In this document: piece after piece, positions 50,711 to 60,337 of the stretch | Position numbering within the stretch: position 1 is the first letter of the stretch | Layout of the letters: every line of letters starts with the position of its first letter | Assembly: GCA_013215285.1 (NCBI GenBank) | Contig: JABSRD010000001.1 | Span: forward strand, 306,587 to 370,586 | Source of the DNA: Candidatus Nitrosopumilus sp. | Lineage (GTDB): Archaea; Thermoproteota; Nitrososphaeria; Nitrososphaerales; Nitrosopumilaceae | Reading direction: 5' to 3' | DNA length: 64,000 nucleotides | Translations under genes and position numbers: made by a program | The notes under the pieces: generated by a model | What the model saw: the letters and a program-made list of their open reading frames with translations, nothing else | Databases searched by the model: none | What the model was told of the DNA's origin: nothing

Positions 50711-51291
50711 TTGGTATTGTAATGGCTGGTGGTAAAGGGTCTCGCATGAGTTTAGATGGTGAAAAACTTTTACTAAAATACAAAAAACCTGTAATTCTCC
50801 ATGTTGTTGATTCATTAAAAAATTCAAATTGTTTTTCAAAAATTTTTACAATCACTAGCTGTAATTCCCCTAAAACAAAAAAATTATTACAAGAAAATAA
50901 TATTGAAATTTTTGATACTCCTGGAATTGGTTACGTAGAAGATCTTAATTTGGTATTACAAATTATTCATGATGTGGTTTTAGTAACTTCTGGAGATTTA
51001 CCACTATTAGATCAACAAATTATACAAAAAATTGCACATCAATATGATTCTCAAAATATTTGGACTAGCATTCTTGTTACAAATAAATTCTTAACTAGTT
51101 TAGGAATTCATTCTGATTACTCTGTAAATTTTAATAATCAAAAATGTAATTTTACAGGAATTTCTTTAATAAATGCAGATAAAATCTCTTCATTTGAAAA
51201 TATGGTTGAAAATTATATTATTATTGATGACAAAAGAATTGCATTTAATCTAAATACAAAGCAAGATTACGATTTACTCAGCACTACCTAA
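50707..51291 (+). CDS. cobY: Adenosylcobinamide-phosphate guanylyltransferase (CobY type)
   Basis: 194 aa. Nucleotidyltransferase start MIGIVMAGGKGSRMSLDGEK, then LKYKKPVILHVVDSLKNS and LVTSGDLPLLDQQIIQKI (metal site). The archaeal CobY replaces the guanylyltransferase of bacterial CobU and lacks the kinase. Supplies adenosylcobinamide-GDP for CobS. A phosphatase for ribazole phosphate is not in the window. Its last 18 bp overlap the convergent rps27e. Confidence 0.87.
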   Translation: MIGIVMAGGKGSRMSLDGEKLLLKYKKPVILHVVDSLKNSNCFSKIFTITSCNSPKTKKLLQENNIEIFDTPGIGYVEDLNLVLQIIHDVVLVTSGDLPLLDQQIIQKIAHQYDSQNIWTSILVTNKFLTSLGIHSDYSVNFNNQKCNFTGISLINADKISSFENMVENYIIIDDKRIAFNLNTKQDYDLLSTT

Positions 51292-51471
51292 AATTTTACC
51301 GTTTATTTTTGCTTTTGAACCTGATGGTTCTGCTATATTATTTCCACAGGAATTACATGCAACTACTGTTGATGCATGAGAATACACAACTTGAATTTCA
51401 CCACATTCATCACAGTTGACTTTTTGAAATCTACTGGATGGTTTTGGAATTTCAATATGATCTTTTTTCAT
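51274..51471 (-). CDS. rps27e: 30S ribosomal protein S27e
   Basis: 65 aa, zinc-ribbon protein of the usual size. PKPSSRFQKVNCDECGEIQV then ASTVVACNSCGNNIAEPSGS (four-Cys zinc site) and the basic GSKAKINGKIL end. Follows rpl44e with a 4-bp overlap, an arrangement common in archaea. Confidence 0.95.
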   Translation of the reverse strand: MKKDHIEIPKPSSRFQKVNCDECGEIQVVYSHASTVVACNSCGNNIAEPSGSKAKINGKILGSAE

Positions 51472-51749
51472 GCTGCAATCAACTCAAACTTTTTTATTCT
51501 AACCCCTTTTTTATTGTATTTCTTTTTACACACAGTACATGTCATAATAGCAGTAACTTTCTTAGTAACTTTTGCTGGTTTTGCTAGTTTTGGGAACTTT
51601 TGTCCACCATATCCATGTTTACGTTCTGCGTGTCGACGTTCACCTCTAGCAGAGCCACGTCTTTTCCCAGCTTTGTAAATGGAGACTTTTTGTTCAGTAT
51701 GTATTTTACATTTTGGACAATACTTTCTCATTACCTTGGGAATGTTCAT
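51468..51749 (-). CDS. rpl44e: 50S ribosomal protein L44e
   Basis: 93 aa. RKYCPKCKIHTEQKVSIYKA, GKRRGSARGERRHAERKHGY, GYGGQKFPKLAKPAKVTKKV and MTCTVCKKKYNKKGVRIKKF are the conserved L44e segments, with four Cys forming a zinc finger. Binds the ribosomal E site in archaea and eukaryotes. Overlaps rps27e by 4 bp. Confidence 0.96.
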   Translation of the reverse strand: MNIPKVMRKYCPKCKIHTEQKVSIYKAGKRRGSARGERRHAERKHGYGGQKFPKLAKPAKVTKKVTAIMTCTVCKKKYNKKGVRIKKFELIAA

Positions 51750-51819
51750 ATCAACAAAACCTCGTCAACCGTAATTTAAGCATTGAATCTATAATAGGTG
51801 TAAATCCCAATTAACAATC

Positions 51820-53583
51820 GTGACTTCAAGCCTATCAAATTCTATTCTTTCTTTGAATTCTGTAGCAATGGGTGACAAAAAAGCTGATCTTGTTTTAAAA
51901 AATTGTAATCTGTTGTCAGTGTATACTGGCGAAATTATTCCAAAAACCCAGATTGCAATAATTCATGATAGAATTGCATATGTTGGTCCTGATGCTTCTC
52001 ATACAGTAGGCCCAAAAACAATATCTATTGATGTAAAAAATAAATACGTAAGTCCAGGTTTTGCAGATCCTCATTTACATATTGATCAATTTGTATTACC
52101 ATCAGAATTTGTAAAAAAAACACTTCTTTGTGGTGTCACTTCTTTATTTTCTGATCCAATTGATATTGTTAGTGTAGCAGGATACAAAGGATTCAAAGAA
52201 TTTCTTAAACTTGGAGAAGATTTACCTGTAAGAATTTTTCAAGTTGTACCTGGAGGTCTTCCAGTTGATGCAAAATTTAGTAACAGTAACACTCTTTCAC
52301 TATCTCAAGAAAAATCTGCAATAAAACATCCACATGTTCTTGGTATGGGTGAAGTTTTTTCATGGACTAAAGTAACTAATCGTGAACCTAAAACTATGAA
52401 ATCACTTTCATCCATGTTAGAGTGTGATTGTATAATTAATGGACATACTGCTGGTGCTAGTGAAAAAAAACTAAATGCATATGTTTCATCTGGAATACTC
52501 TCTTGTCATGAACCAGTTAATTTTGATCAAGTTTTAGAAAGATTACGTCTTGGAATGTGGATAATGATTAGAGAAGGCTCCATAAGACGTGATTTAAAAG
52601 AAATTATTCCTCGTGTTTTATCTCATGGAACGTATCTTAATCGATTAATGTTTTGTTCAGATGGTATTGATCCTTTAGATATGACGAAATTCGGTCACAT
52701 TGATCATTGTATCAGAGAATCAATCAAACTTGGTCTAAAACCAATTGATGCAATTTCTATGGCATCTAAAAATAATTTTGATTATTATAATATGGGAAAA
52801 GATCTTGGTGGACTAGCACCTGGAAAACTAGCAGATATTCTAATTTTTGATGATTTGAAATCATTTAAACCAAACAAAGTCTTTGTTGGTGGAAAACTTG
52901 TAGTTTCAAATGGAAGTATTGTAACTCCTATCAAGAAAAAAACAATATCACCTTGGATTAAAAAAACTGTTAAACTAAAAAAATTCTCTGCAAATGATTT
53001 TCTTATAAAATCAAAAAAGAAAGATATTATTGCAAATACTATTTTTATGCAAACTGAAATAATCACAAAAATTGGTTCAGCTGAACTCCATTCAAAAAAT
53101 GGTCATGTTTCAGCTTCTTTAGATTCTGATGTATGGAAAGTTGCAGCATTTGATAGAATTCATGGAACAAACAGACACTCTATTGGTTTTCTTGAAAATT
53201 TTGGAGCTAATCTAGGTGCATTTGCTTCCACTTGGAGTTTTCATGAAAATGATATGATCGTTATAGGTTCTAATGACTCTGATATGGCAGTTGCATCTAA
53301 TCACTTAATCAAGAATCAAGGTGGAATTGTCGTAGTTAAATCTGGTAAAATATTAGCTTCTTTACCATTACAATTTGCAGGAATAATTTCAACAGATTCT
53401 TTTGAAAAGGTTTCATTAAATTTTGAGAAAATTAATAATTCCATTGTAGATTTAGGTTGCAAATTTTCTAAACCTCATCTTATTCCATTATTTTTGCCCT
53501 TCTTGGCTTTACCATCTGTTAGAATTCTTTCAGGTGGAATAGTTGATGTGAAAAAACGAAGTTACATCCAACCGATCAACTAA
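51820..53583 (+). CDS. ade: Adenine deaminase
   Basis: 587 aa from a GTG start. Amidohydrolase fold: metal site PGFADPHLHIDQFVLPSEF, HAGASEKKLN, MWIMIREGSIRRD, FCSDGIDPLDM (Asp ligand), and the C-terminal domain with PLFLPFLALPSVRILSGG. Hydrolyses adenine to hypoxanthine for purine salvage. A prokaryotic Ade is about 580-600 aa, so it is complete. Separate from the purine genes guaA and guaB further right. Confidence 0.92.
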   Translation: MTSSLSNSILSLNSVAMGDKKADLVLKNCNLLSVYTGEIIPKTQIAIIHDRIAYVGPDASHTVGPKTISIDVKNKYVSPGFADPHLHIDQFVLPSEFVKKTLLCGVTSLFSDPIDIVSVAGYKGFKEFLKLGEDLPVRIFQVVPGGLPVDAKFSNSNTLSLSQEKSAIKHPHVLGMGEVFSWTKVTNREPKTMKSLSSMLECDCIINGHTAGASEKKLNAYVSSGILSCHEPVNFDQVLERLRLGMWIMIREGSIRRDLKEIIPRVLSHGTYLNRLMFCSDGIDPLDMTKFGHIDHCIRESIKLGLKPIDAISMASKNNFDYYNMGKDLGGLAPGKLADILIFDDLKSFKPNKVFVGGKLVVSNGSIVTPIKKKTISPWIKKTVKLKKFSANDFLIKSKKKDIIANTIFMQTEIITKIGSAELHSKNGHVSASLDSDVWKVAAFDRIHGTNRHSIGFLENFGANLGAFASTWSFHENDMIVIGSNDSDMAVASNHLIKNQGGIVVVKSGKILASLPLQFAGIISTDSFEKVSLNFEKINNSIVDLGCKFSKPHLIPLFLPFLALPSVRILSGGIVDVKKRSYIQPIN

Positions 53584-53628
53584 GTAAATGTTAAAAAGGG
53601 GGATTTAGGGGATTGAATCTGAATCTTA

Positions 53629-55248
53629 ATGGCATCAATTCAACAAGGACCAAATGGACCTGTTTTAGTTCTCAAAGAGAGCGCTTTACAACAAAAAGGT
53701 AAAGATGCACAAGAAAATAACATTGCTGCAGCAAAATTAGTTGCAGAATTGGTTAAAAGTAGTCTTGGACCACGTGGTCTTGATAAAATGCTAGTTGATT
53801 CCTTAGGCGATGTTACTATTACAAATGATGGAGCAACAATTCTAAAAGAAATCGATGTTCAACACCCCGCAGCCAAAATGATGGTTGAAATTGCTAAAAC
53901 AGTTGATAATGAAGTAGGCGATGGAACAACATCTTCTGTTGTTTTTGGAGGTGCATTATTGGCTAGAGCAGAAGATCTTCTTAAAAAAGACGTTCATTCA
54001 TCAACTATTGTTGAGGGCTATCAAAATGCCGCTGAAAAAACTCTAGAAATTTACTCAACCTTATCAAAGAAAATTAAACCTGATGATAGAGATTCACTTC
54101 TTAAAGTTGCCACTACTAGTATGCAATCAAAATTAATTTCTGAAGATAGTGGAATTTTATCAAAAATTGTTGTTGATGCAATTCTAAATATTGCAATTAA
54201 GAAAGGTGATGAATATTCTGTTGATCTTGAAAATCTTAAAGTTGAAAAGAAATCTGGTGGTTCAATTCAAGATACACAAATCATAAAAGGTATTGTTTTA
54301 GATAAAGAAATTGTTCATAGTGGAATGCCTACTAAAATTGAAAAGGCACACATTGCATTAATTAATTCAGCATTAGAAATTGAAAAAACTGAGATGAGTT
54401 CAGAAATTAGAATCACTGACCCAACACAAATGCAGATGTTCTTAGAAGAAGAAAATAGGATGCTAAAAACTATGGTTGATAAATTACACGATGTAGGAGC
54501 TAATGTTTTGGTTTGTCAAAAAGGAATTGATGACATTGCACAACATTATCTTGCAAAACATGGCATTATGGCTATTCGTCGTGTTAAAGAAAGTGATATG
54601 ATTAAACTTACTAAAGCAACAGGTGGACGTGTAATTAATAATCTTGATGATCTTTCAGAAAAAGATCTTGGCTATGCTGATTTGGCTCAACAAAAGAAAA
54701 TTGAATCTGATAAATGGGTATTCATTGAAGGTTGTAAACATCCACAGTCTGTTACTTTGCTAATTCGTGGAGGCTCACAAAGAGTAATTGATGAAGTTGA
54801 TCGTTCTATTCATGATGCGTTAATGGTAGTAAAAGATGTAATTGAAAAACCTGAAATTGTTGCAGGTGGTGGAGCACCAGAAGCATTTGCAGCATCACAA
54901 CTTAAAGAATGGGCCAATAATTTTGATGGAAGAGAACAACTTGCAATTAAAAAATATGCTGAAGCACTAGAAACTATTCCATTGACAATTGCGGAAAATG
55001 CAGGAATGGATCCAATTGATACTATGGCCACTCTAAGATCAAAACAAAATCAGGGTCAAAAATGGACTGGTATTGATGCTAGAAATACAAAGATTGCTGA
55101 TATGTTAGCAATTGATGTTGTAGAACCAATTGTTGTTAAAGAACAGATCATTAAATCTGCAACAGAAGCAGCATGCATGATTCTTAGAATAGATGATGTA
55201 ATTGCAGTATCTGGTGGTTCAGGTGGCGGCATGCCTCCAATGGGATAA
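53629..55248 (+). CDS. Thermosome subunit (group II chaperonin)
   Basis: 539 aa. [20 protein letters not shown] (nucleotide pocket), [16 protein letters not shown] (GDGTT ATPase loop), [20 protein letters not shown] and the Gly/Met-rich end [11 protein letters not shown]. Apical helix region [20 protein letters not shown] is also intact. Forms an eight- or nine-membered double ring that folds proteins without a GroES. Thaumarchaea often have two such genes; only one is here. Confidence 0.96.
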   Translation: MASIQQGPNGPVLVLKESALQQKGKDAQENNIAAAKLVAELVKSSLGPRGLDKMLVDSLGDVTITNDGATILKEIDVQHPAAKMMVEIAKTVDNEVGDGTTSSVVFGGALLARAEDLLKKDVHSSTIVEGYQNAAEKTLEIYSTLSKKIKPDDRDSLLKVATTSMQSKLISEDSGILSKIVVDAILNIAIKKGDEYSVDLENLKVEKKSGGSIQDTQIIKGIVLDKEIVHSGMPTKIEKAHIALINSALEIEKTEMSSEIRITDPTQMQMFLEEENRMLKTMVDKLHDVGANVLVCQKGIDDIAQHYLAKHGIMAIRRVKESDMIKLTKATGGRVINNLDDLSEKDLGYADLAQQKKIESDKWVFIEGCKHPQSVTLLIRGGSQRVIDEVDRSIHDALMVVKDVIEKPEIVAGGGAPEAFAASQLKEWANNFDGREQLAIKKYAEALETIPLTIAENAGMDPIDTMATLRSKQNQGQKWTGIDARNTKIADMLAIDVVEPIVVKEQIIKSATEAACMILRIDDVIAVSGGSGGGMPPMG

Positions 55249-55289
55249 AATTTTAGTTAAAACTAAAACCTTCTAATCTTCATACATCA

Positions 55290-56159
55290 TTGTTGTACAA
55301 AATAGGTGTTGATTTAGGTGGCACTAAAACCGAATCTATTCTGTTAGATGAAAATTTAATTGTTCTAGAAAGAAAAAGAATTTCAACTCCACAAAATGAT
55401 TATCAAGAAATTGTTAAAACAATTTCATCTTTAGTTTTAGATATTTCTAAAAATATTTCAGATTTCTCTGTAGGTGTTTGTACACCTGGTACAATTTCTA
55501 AACAAACTGGATTGATAAAAAATAGTAATACTCAATGTTTGATTGGACGATCATTTAAAGAAGATCTAGAGAAAAATTTAGGAAAAAAAATATCTATGGA
55601 AAATGATGCTAATTGTTTTGCAATGGCTGAATCTACAATGGGTGTTGCTAAAAAATTTAATTTAGTTTTTGGTGTAATTATGGGTACTGGTGTTGGTGGT
55701 GGAATTGTAATTGATGGGAAACTTCATCGTGGTAGAACTAACATTGGAGGTGAATGGGGGCATCATACTTTACATCGAAATGGAAATCTTTGTTATTGTG
55801 GTAAAACTGGGTGTACTGAGACCTACATCAGTGGACCATCTTTGGAAAAACGATGGACTATGTTAACTGGAAATTCTTTATCTCTCCCTGAAATTCTTTC
55901 TAATCTTGATAGTGAGATTGGACAAAAATGGAAAGATGAATTTTTAGAAAATTTTGGATACGGACTAGCTAATGTAATTGATATTTTAGATCCTGATGCG
56001 ATTGTTCTTGGAGGAGGGTTATCAAATATTGATTTTCTGTATACCGAAGGAAAACAATCAGTGTATAGTAAAGTTTTTTCAGATTTAGCTGATACACCAA
56101 TTATCAAAAATAAGTTAGGTGATTCTGCTGGTGTGTTTGGTGCTGCGTTATTAAATTAA
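55290..56159 (+). CDS. ROK-family sugar kinase
   Basis: 289 aa from TTG 55290. Phosphate-binding loop IGVDLGGTKTESILLDENLI, ENDANCFAMAESTMG (catalytic Asp), IMGTGVGGGIVIDGKLHRG, EWGHHTL and the zinc-binding C-Y-C-G-K-T-G-C motif, CYCGKTGCTETYISG. Likely a glucokinase or N-acylhexosamine kinase; the sugar cannot be told. Some ROK proteins are repressors, but no HTH is present. Confidence 0.9.
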   Translation: MLYKIGVDLGGTKTESILLDENLIVLERKRISTPQNDYQEIVKTISSLVLDISKNISDFSVGVCTPGTISKQTGLIKNSNTQCLIGRSFKEDLEKNLGKKISMENDANCFAMAESTMGVAKKFNLVFGVIMGTGVGGGIVIDGKLHRGRTNIGGEWGHHTLHRNGNLCYCGKTGCTETYISGPSLEKRWTMLTGNSLSLPEILSNLDSEIGQKWKDEFLENFGYGLANVIDILDPDAIVLGGGLSNIDFLYTEGKQSVYSKVFSDLADTPIIKNKLGDSAGVFGAALLN

Positions 56160-56168
56160 ACTTGAAAA

Positions 56169-56534
56169 CTATTCACAATATTTATTTTTAATTTTTAAAA
56201 TCTTTTCAACTATATTATTTACATCCGCATCTAATTCTGTACTAATTAGAACTAAACCCGCGCCACCAACAGGAATAGTTATTCGATAAATTTTTTCATA
56301 TTTTGCTAATGCAAAAATTGGTTTTCCAATTTTCTCTGATGTTTTTTTCCGTGTTGACCATCTATACACTGCATGAGATAACGATAATTCTGTTTCTTCT
56401 CTTGATAAGTAACTTTTCAATCCTGAACGCATCTTATCGTAAAGTTCACCATAATCATATACGCCCACATATCTAATTTTTTTATCACATTCTAAAATTT
56501 CATCACAAATTTTTTCATATTCCAAATTTATCAC
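56169..56534 (-). CDS. Conserved hypothetical protein (DUF6659-like)
   Basis: 121 aa. YEKICDEILECDKKIRYVGV, REETELSLSHAVYRWSTRKK and TIPVGGAGLVLISTELDADV give an alpha/beta body with a roadblock-like look. I recall similar proteins in thaumarchaea (DUF6659). The start adjoins the guaA stop, so it probably follows guaA in the same transcript. Function unknown. Confidence 0.6.
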   Translation of the reverse strand: MINLEYEKICDEILECDKKIRYVGVYDYGELYDKMRSGLKSYLSREETELSLSHAVYRWSTRKKTSEKIGKPIFALAKYEKIYRITIPVGGAGLVLISTELDADVNNIVEKILKIKNKYCE

Positions 56535-58057
56535 TACTGTGGTTCAATGGTTGCAGGTGGTTTACTTGAAATTGTATAAGTCACCCATGTAACATCTTCA
56601 ATTTCATTTGTAATTCTATTACTCATTTTTTCTAATAGTCCATGTGGTAATCTAGTCCAATCTGCAGTCATTGCATCTATTGAATCTACAACTCGTATCA
56701 TTACTATGTTTCCATATCTTCTCTCATCACCAACAACACCTACCGCACGATCATCTCCTACTGCTGCATATGCTTGCCAGACTTTATCATACCAACCTGC
56801 TTCAATTAATTCTTCTTCTACAATCTTACTTGCTACTTTGGAAATTTGTAGTTTAATTGGTGTAACTTCCCCAATAATTCTTACAGCAAGTCCTGGACCT
56901 GGAAATGGATGTCTCATGAAAAGTTTTTCTGGTACTTCAAGAATTTTTGCTATTTCTCTTACTTCATCTTTGTATAATTCTCTTAATGGTTCTAAAATTT
57001 CTAAGTTAAGCCAATCTGGTAATCCTCCTACATTATGATGAGATTTAATTACAGATGCTGGTCCTTTTGAAACTCCACTTTCAATTACATCTGGATAAAG
57101 TGTACCTTGAGCTAACCATTTGAAAGGTCCATTTTTTTCTGCAAATTCAGTAAAAACATGAATGAATTCTTCTCCAATTATCTTTCTTTTTCTTTCAGGA
57201 TCTTCTACTCCTTTGAGTTTTCCAAGAAAACTATCAGTTGCATTAACTGCTGTAAAATTCACCTTGAAATTGTCTTTGAACATTTCTTCAACTTCTGTTT
57301 CTTCGTTTAATCTTAACAGACCATTATTCACAAAAACACATTTGAGTCTATCACCAATTGCTTTGTGAATTAATAACGCAACAACTGTGGAGTCTATCCC
57401 TCCACTAACCCCACAAAGTACATTTCCTTCTATTTTTGAAATTTTTTCTACAGCTGTATCTATGAAATCCTTCATAGTCCAATTTTGTTTTGCTCCACAA
57501 ACTTTCAAAACAAAATTCTTAAGAATTTCAGTACCTTGTTCTGTATGGATAACTTCAGGATGAAATTGAATTCCATAAACTGATTTTTCATCTGATGCAA
57601 TTGCTGCAGATTTTGCACCTTCTGTATGTCCTATAATTTTAAATCCTGGTGGAATTTCTTCTGCTTCATCTCCATGACTCATCCATGCTCTAACTGATTC
57701 CCCTATACCACTAAGAAGATCATTGTCATTATCAATTGTAAGTAATGATGAACCATATTCTTTGTTTGCTCTTTTTACTTTACCACCATATTTGTTTACG
57801 ATTAATTGATGTCCATAACAAATTCCAAGTAGTGGTAAATTCATATCAAAAATTTTGTCATCTGGAATTGGGGCATCTGAATTATACACACTTGCTGGCC
57901 CTCCTGAAAAAATTATTCCCTTTGGATTATGTTTTTGTAATTCTTCGTAACTAATATCATAAGGAACAAGTTCTGCATAAACCGAAAATTCTCTAATTCT
58001 TCTACAAATCAAATGGCTATATTGAGATCCAAAATCTAAAACTACAATTTTGTCCAT
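56534..58057 (-). CDS. guaA: GMP synthase (glutamine-hydrolysing)
   Basis: 507 aa from ATG 58057 (MDKIVVLDFGSQYSHLICR); an ATG at 58081 adds eight residues and overlaps the gene before. Glutaminase domain about 1-190 (LLGICYGHQLIVN with the nucleophilic Cys, FHPEVIHTEQG), synthetase with the P-loop CGVSGGIDSTVVALLIH, and the dimerisation end FMRHPFPGPGLAVRI. Converts XMP to GMP. guaB, making XMP, lies at 60.3-61.8 kb. Confidence 0.94.
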   Translation of the reverse strand: MDKIVVLDFGSQYSHLICRRIREFSVYAELVPYDISYEELQKHNPKGIIFSGGPASVYNSDAPIPDDKIFDMNLPLLGICYGHQLIVNKYGGKVKRANKEYGSSLLTIDNDNDLLSGIGESVRAWMSHGDEAEEIPPGFKIIGHTEGAKSAAIASDEKSVYGIQFHPEVIHTEQGTEILKNFVLKVCGAKQNWTMKDFIDTAVEKISKIEGNVLCGVSGGIDSTVVALLIHKAIGDRLKCVFVNNGLLRLNEETEVEEMFKDNFKVNFTAVNATDSFLGKLKGVEDPERKRKIIGEEFIHVFTEFAEKNGPFKWLAQGTLYPDVIESGVSKGPASVIKSHHNVGGLPDWLNLEILEPLRELYKDEVREIAKILEVPEKLFMRHPFPGPGLAVRIIGEVTPIKLQISKVASKIVEEELIEAGWYDKVWQAYAAVGDDRAVGVVGDERRYGNIVMIRVVDSIDAMTADWTRLPHGLLEKMSNRITNEIEDVTWVTYTISSKPPATIEPQ

Positions 58058-58061
58058 ACTA

Positions 58062-58634
58062 TCACTTGTTGACATTTTCAAGCATTCGTGTTAATGACCA
58101 ACCTACAGTGTTGATTAATTCATTCACTCTTTCTTTTTGTCTATAATTCTTGATTATAATTTCTCTAATATCTGAACCATTTTTATTTATAATATAATCA
58201 ATCATTGATTCTTTTTGGATCTTCCCAGTTTCTGCTTCCTCAAAATCTTTCTTTTTCATTTCACCAATAATTCTATCTAAAAAGAATGATTTGAACGGTG
58301 GAGTATCTGCATTAATCTCAATTTCATTATCTAAAATTATGGAAACTTGTTCTGGTGTGACGTATGCATTTGCAATTATTTTACCATCATTTACTCTTTT
58401 GATTGGAATTGAATTTTCTTCATGTTTTTTTATAGATTCAATTTTATTTTCAACCTCAATTTTCTGTGTCTCTAATTGTGAGGCTTTTGTAAAACTAGAT
58501 TCTTTTAACATTAGATCTAAAGATGTGATATTTTTTGCTAACATCTCTATACCTTCTTGATGTTTGTCAATTTGTTCGATCAAACTCTCCTTCAAAGTAA
58601 CAATATCTTTCATTTGCTCCTCTGTGAATTTCAT
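58062..58634 (-). CDS. Coiled-coil hypothetical protein before guaA
   Basis: 190 aa. Long N-terminal coiled coil (FTEEQMKDIVTLKESLIEQI, QLETQKIEVENKIESIKKHE), then an alpha/beta body (DGKIIANAYVTPEQVSIILD) and a charged helical tail (YRQKERVNELINTVGWSLTR). No known domain. It lies directly before guaA on the same strand, so co-expression is likely. Function unknown. Confidence 0.6.
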   Translation of the reverse strand: MKFTEEQMKDIVTLKESLIEQIDKHQEGIEMLAKNITSLDLMLKESSFTKASQLETQKIEVENKIESIKKHEENSIPIKRVNDGKIIANAYVTPEQVSIILDNEIEINADTPPFKSFFLDRIIGEMKKKDFEEAETGKIQKESMIDYIINKNGSDIREIIIKNYRQKERVNELINTVGWSLTRMLENVNK

Positions 58635-58669
58635 AATTTGATTAATGTGGGATGTGTATTAAATGCATT

Positions 58670-59407
58670 CTAGGTAATTATGTTATTCAGTTCTTTGTAT
58701 GATATTTTTTTAAATCCTTTAATTGGTTTTGATGTGGTAAACAATTCAGATTTTGTATTAGTTGATAGCCATTCTAACAGCAATTTTCCTTTATTTAACT
58801 TCATTAATTTAATTTCTCTCTCAGTTTTTTTTGTGTTTGAATACTTTCCAATTCTGTTTCCAAAATCCATTCCAAATAAAATAATTCTTTTTGCCTCAAA
58901 ATAATTTGCTAGAAAAACTCCTCTATCACCATCTGTAAATCCCCCGAAATTCTGTATTTTACTAAATGGTTTTGATTGAGTTGTTCCAATACAATTTTTA
59001 AAATATTTTACAAGTTCCATTTTTTCTGAGTTATCACCATGTGCATGTACAACAAATATTGATTTTGTTTTTGCAATTTTTTTTAATGCTATTTCATCAC
59101 CATCTAAGTCCGTAATTACAATATCTGGAATGATATTATTTTCTAACAATATTTTGATTGAACTATCTGCAGCTATTTTTATTGATTTTTTTAAATTTTT
59201 TAATTTTGGAATGGCAGTTGATAATGAAGGTCCAGAACCTATGACAAAAACTGTTTTACCTTTCACTAAATTAACAATTTTTTCATTTACATTTGATTTT
59301 TTTAAAATTAAGTTTAAAATGACTGCAGATTCATTATCTTTTTTTTCACTATACTTGAATTCTTTTAAAATATCTGAATATTTTTTCTTCCACCCTGAAA
59401 TCATCAT
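58670..59407 (-). CDS. mptE: 6-hydroxymethyl-7,8-dihydropterin pyrophosphokinase (archaeal MptE type)
   Basis: 245 aa from ATG 59407. DUF115 fold: GKTVFVIGSGPSLSTAIPKL, IAADSSIKILLENNIIPDIV, TDLDGDEIALKKI (metal-binding Asp), HAHGDNSEKMELVKYF and FTDGDRGVFLANYFEAKRII. Phosphorylates hydroxymethyldihydropterin in pterin synthesis, replacing bacterial FolK. Head-to-head with dihydropteroate synthase across about 20 bp, which suggests a shared promoter. Confidence 0.87.
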   Translation of the reverse strand: MMISGWKKKYSDILKEFKYSEKKDNESAVILNLILKKSNVNEKIVNLVKGKTVFVIGSGPSLSTAIPKLKNLKKSIKIAADSSIKILLENNIIPDIVITDLDGDEIALKKIAKTKSIFVVHAHGDNSEKMELVKYFKNCIGTTQSKPFSKIQNFGGFTDGDRGVFLANYFEAKRIILFGMDFGNRIGKYSNTKKTEREIKLMKLNKGKLLLEWLSTNTKSELFTTSKPIKGFKKISYKELNNIIT

Positions 59408-59429
59408 ATGACTCAAATTGCATTAGTTT

Positions 59430-60293
59430 TTGATAAACCATGTGGCTAAACTTGGAAAAATAGGCGTAGGTGGAAAAAACCCTGTACGAATTATGGGTAT
59501 TCTAAATACTAGTCCTGAATCATTTTACAAAAAATCTATCAAGACCACCAAAATTCATGTAAAAAATACTGTTAATCAGATGGAAAATGAAGGTGCAGAT
59601 TTTATTGATGTTGGAGGAATGTCTACTGCTCCTTACCTATCTACAACAGTATCTGAAAAAGTTGAATCAAAAAGAATTCTTGATGCAATTAAAATAATTC
59701 AAAATATATCTAACCTTCCTATTTCTGTTGATACGTGTAGATCTAAAGTTGCTAGAGATGCTTTAGAATTTGGTGTTGAAATAATTAATGATATTTCTGG
59801 ATTAAAATATGATCCAAAAATGCAAGAGACTATTTCAAAATTTACCCCCTCTCTAATTTTATGTGCATATGATTCCAAAACTGTTTTTGGCAATACTATT
59901 GTTGCAACAAAAAAACTTCTCAAGGAAAGCTTGAAACTTGCAAAAAAATCAAATATTTCGCCTGAAAAAATTGTATTAGATCCTGCTATTGGATTTTTTA
60001 GAAATACTGGTGAAGGGCATTTTTTCACAAAAATTAAATCTAATTGGATAGATCGAGATCTTTCAGTAATCAAAAATTTAAAATCTATTAAACTGAGTCA
60101 TCCAATTTTAATTTCTGTTTCAAACAAATCTTTTTTAGGACATCTTTTAGGAAAAGAAAATCCAACTGATCGGTTATTTGGCTCAATAGCTGCTGAAACC
60201 ATATCTGTCATAAATGGTGCTGATATCATTCGTACTCATAATGTAGAAGCAACTAAAGATGCAATTACAATAGCATCAAAACTCTCAAAATAA
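59430..60293 (+). CDS. folP: Dihydropteroate synthase
   Basis: 287 aa, TTG start at 59430, GTG at 59442 also possible. TIM barrel features: MGILNTSPESFYKKS, ADFIDVGGMSTAPYL (the FSDGG/GGxS region), ISVDTCRSKVARDALEFG, IINDISGLKYDP, ILVSVSNKSFLG-like loop LISVSNKSFLGHLLGKENPT. Joins pterin diphosphate to p-aminobenzoate or another aryl amine. With MptE this forms a mixed archaeal-bacterial pterin route; the final cofactor (folate or methanopterin-like) cannot be told from two genes. Confidence 0.9.
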   Translation: MINHVAKLGKIGVGGKNPVRIMGILNTSPESFYKKSIKTTKIHVKNTVNQMENEGADFIDVGGMSTAPYLSTTVSEKVESKRILDAIKIIQNISNLPISVDTCRSKVARDALEFGVEIINDISGLKYDPKMQETISKFTPSLILCAYDSKTVFGNTIVATKKLLKESLKLAKKSNISPEKIVLDPAIGFFRNTGEGHFFTKIKSNWIDRDLSVIKNLKSIKLSHPILISVSNKSFLGHLLGKENPTDRLFGSIAAETISVINGADIIRTHNVEATKDAITIASKLSK

Positions 60294-60337
60294 CACAAGG
60301 CTTATAATCAATCTTTAGCTTTCTGAACAAGGTTTCA

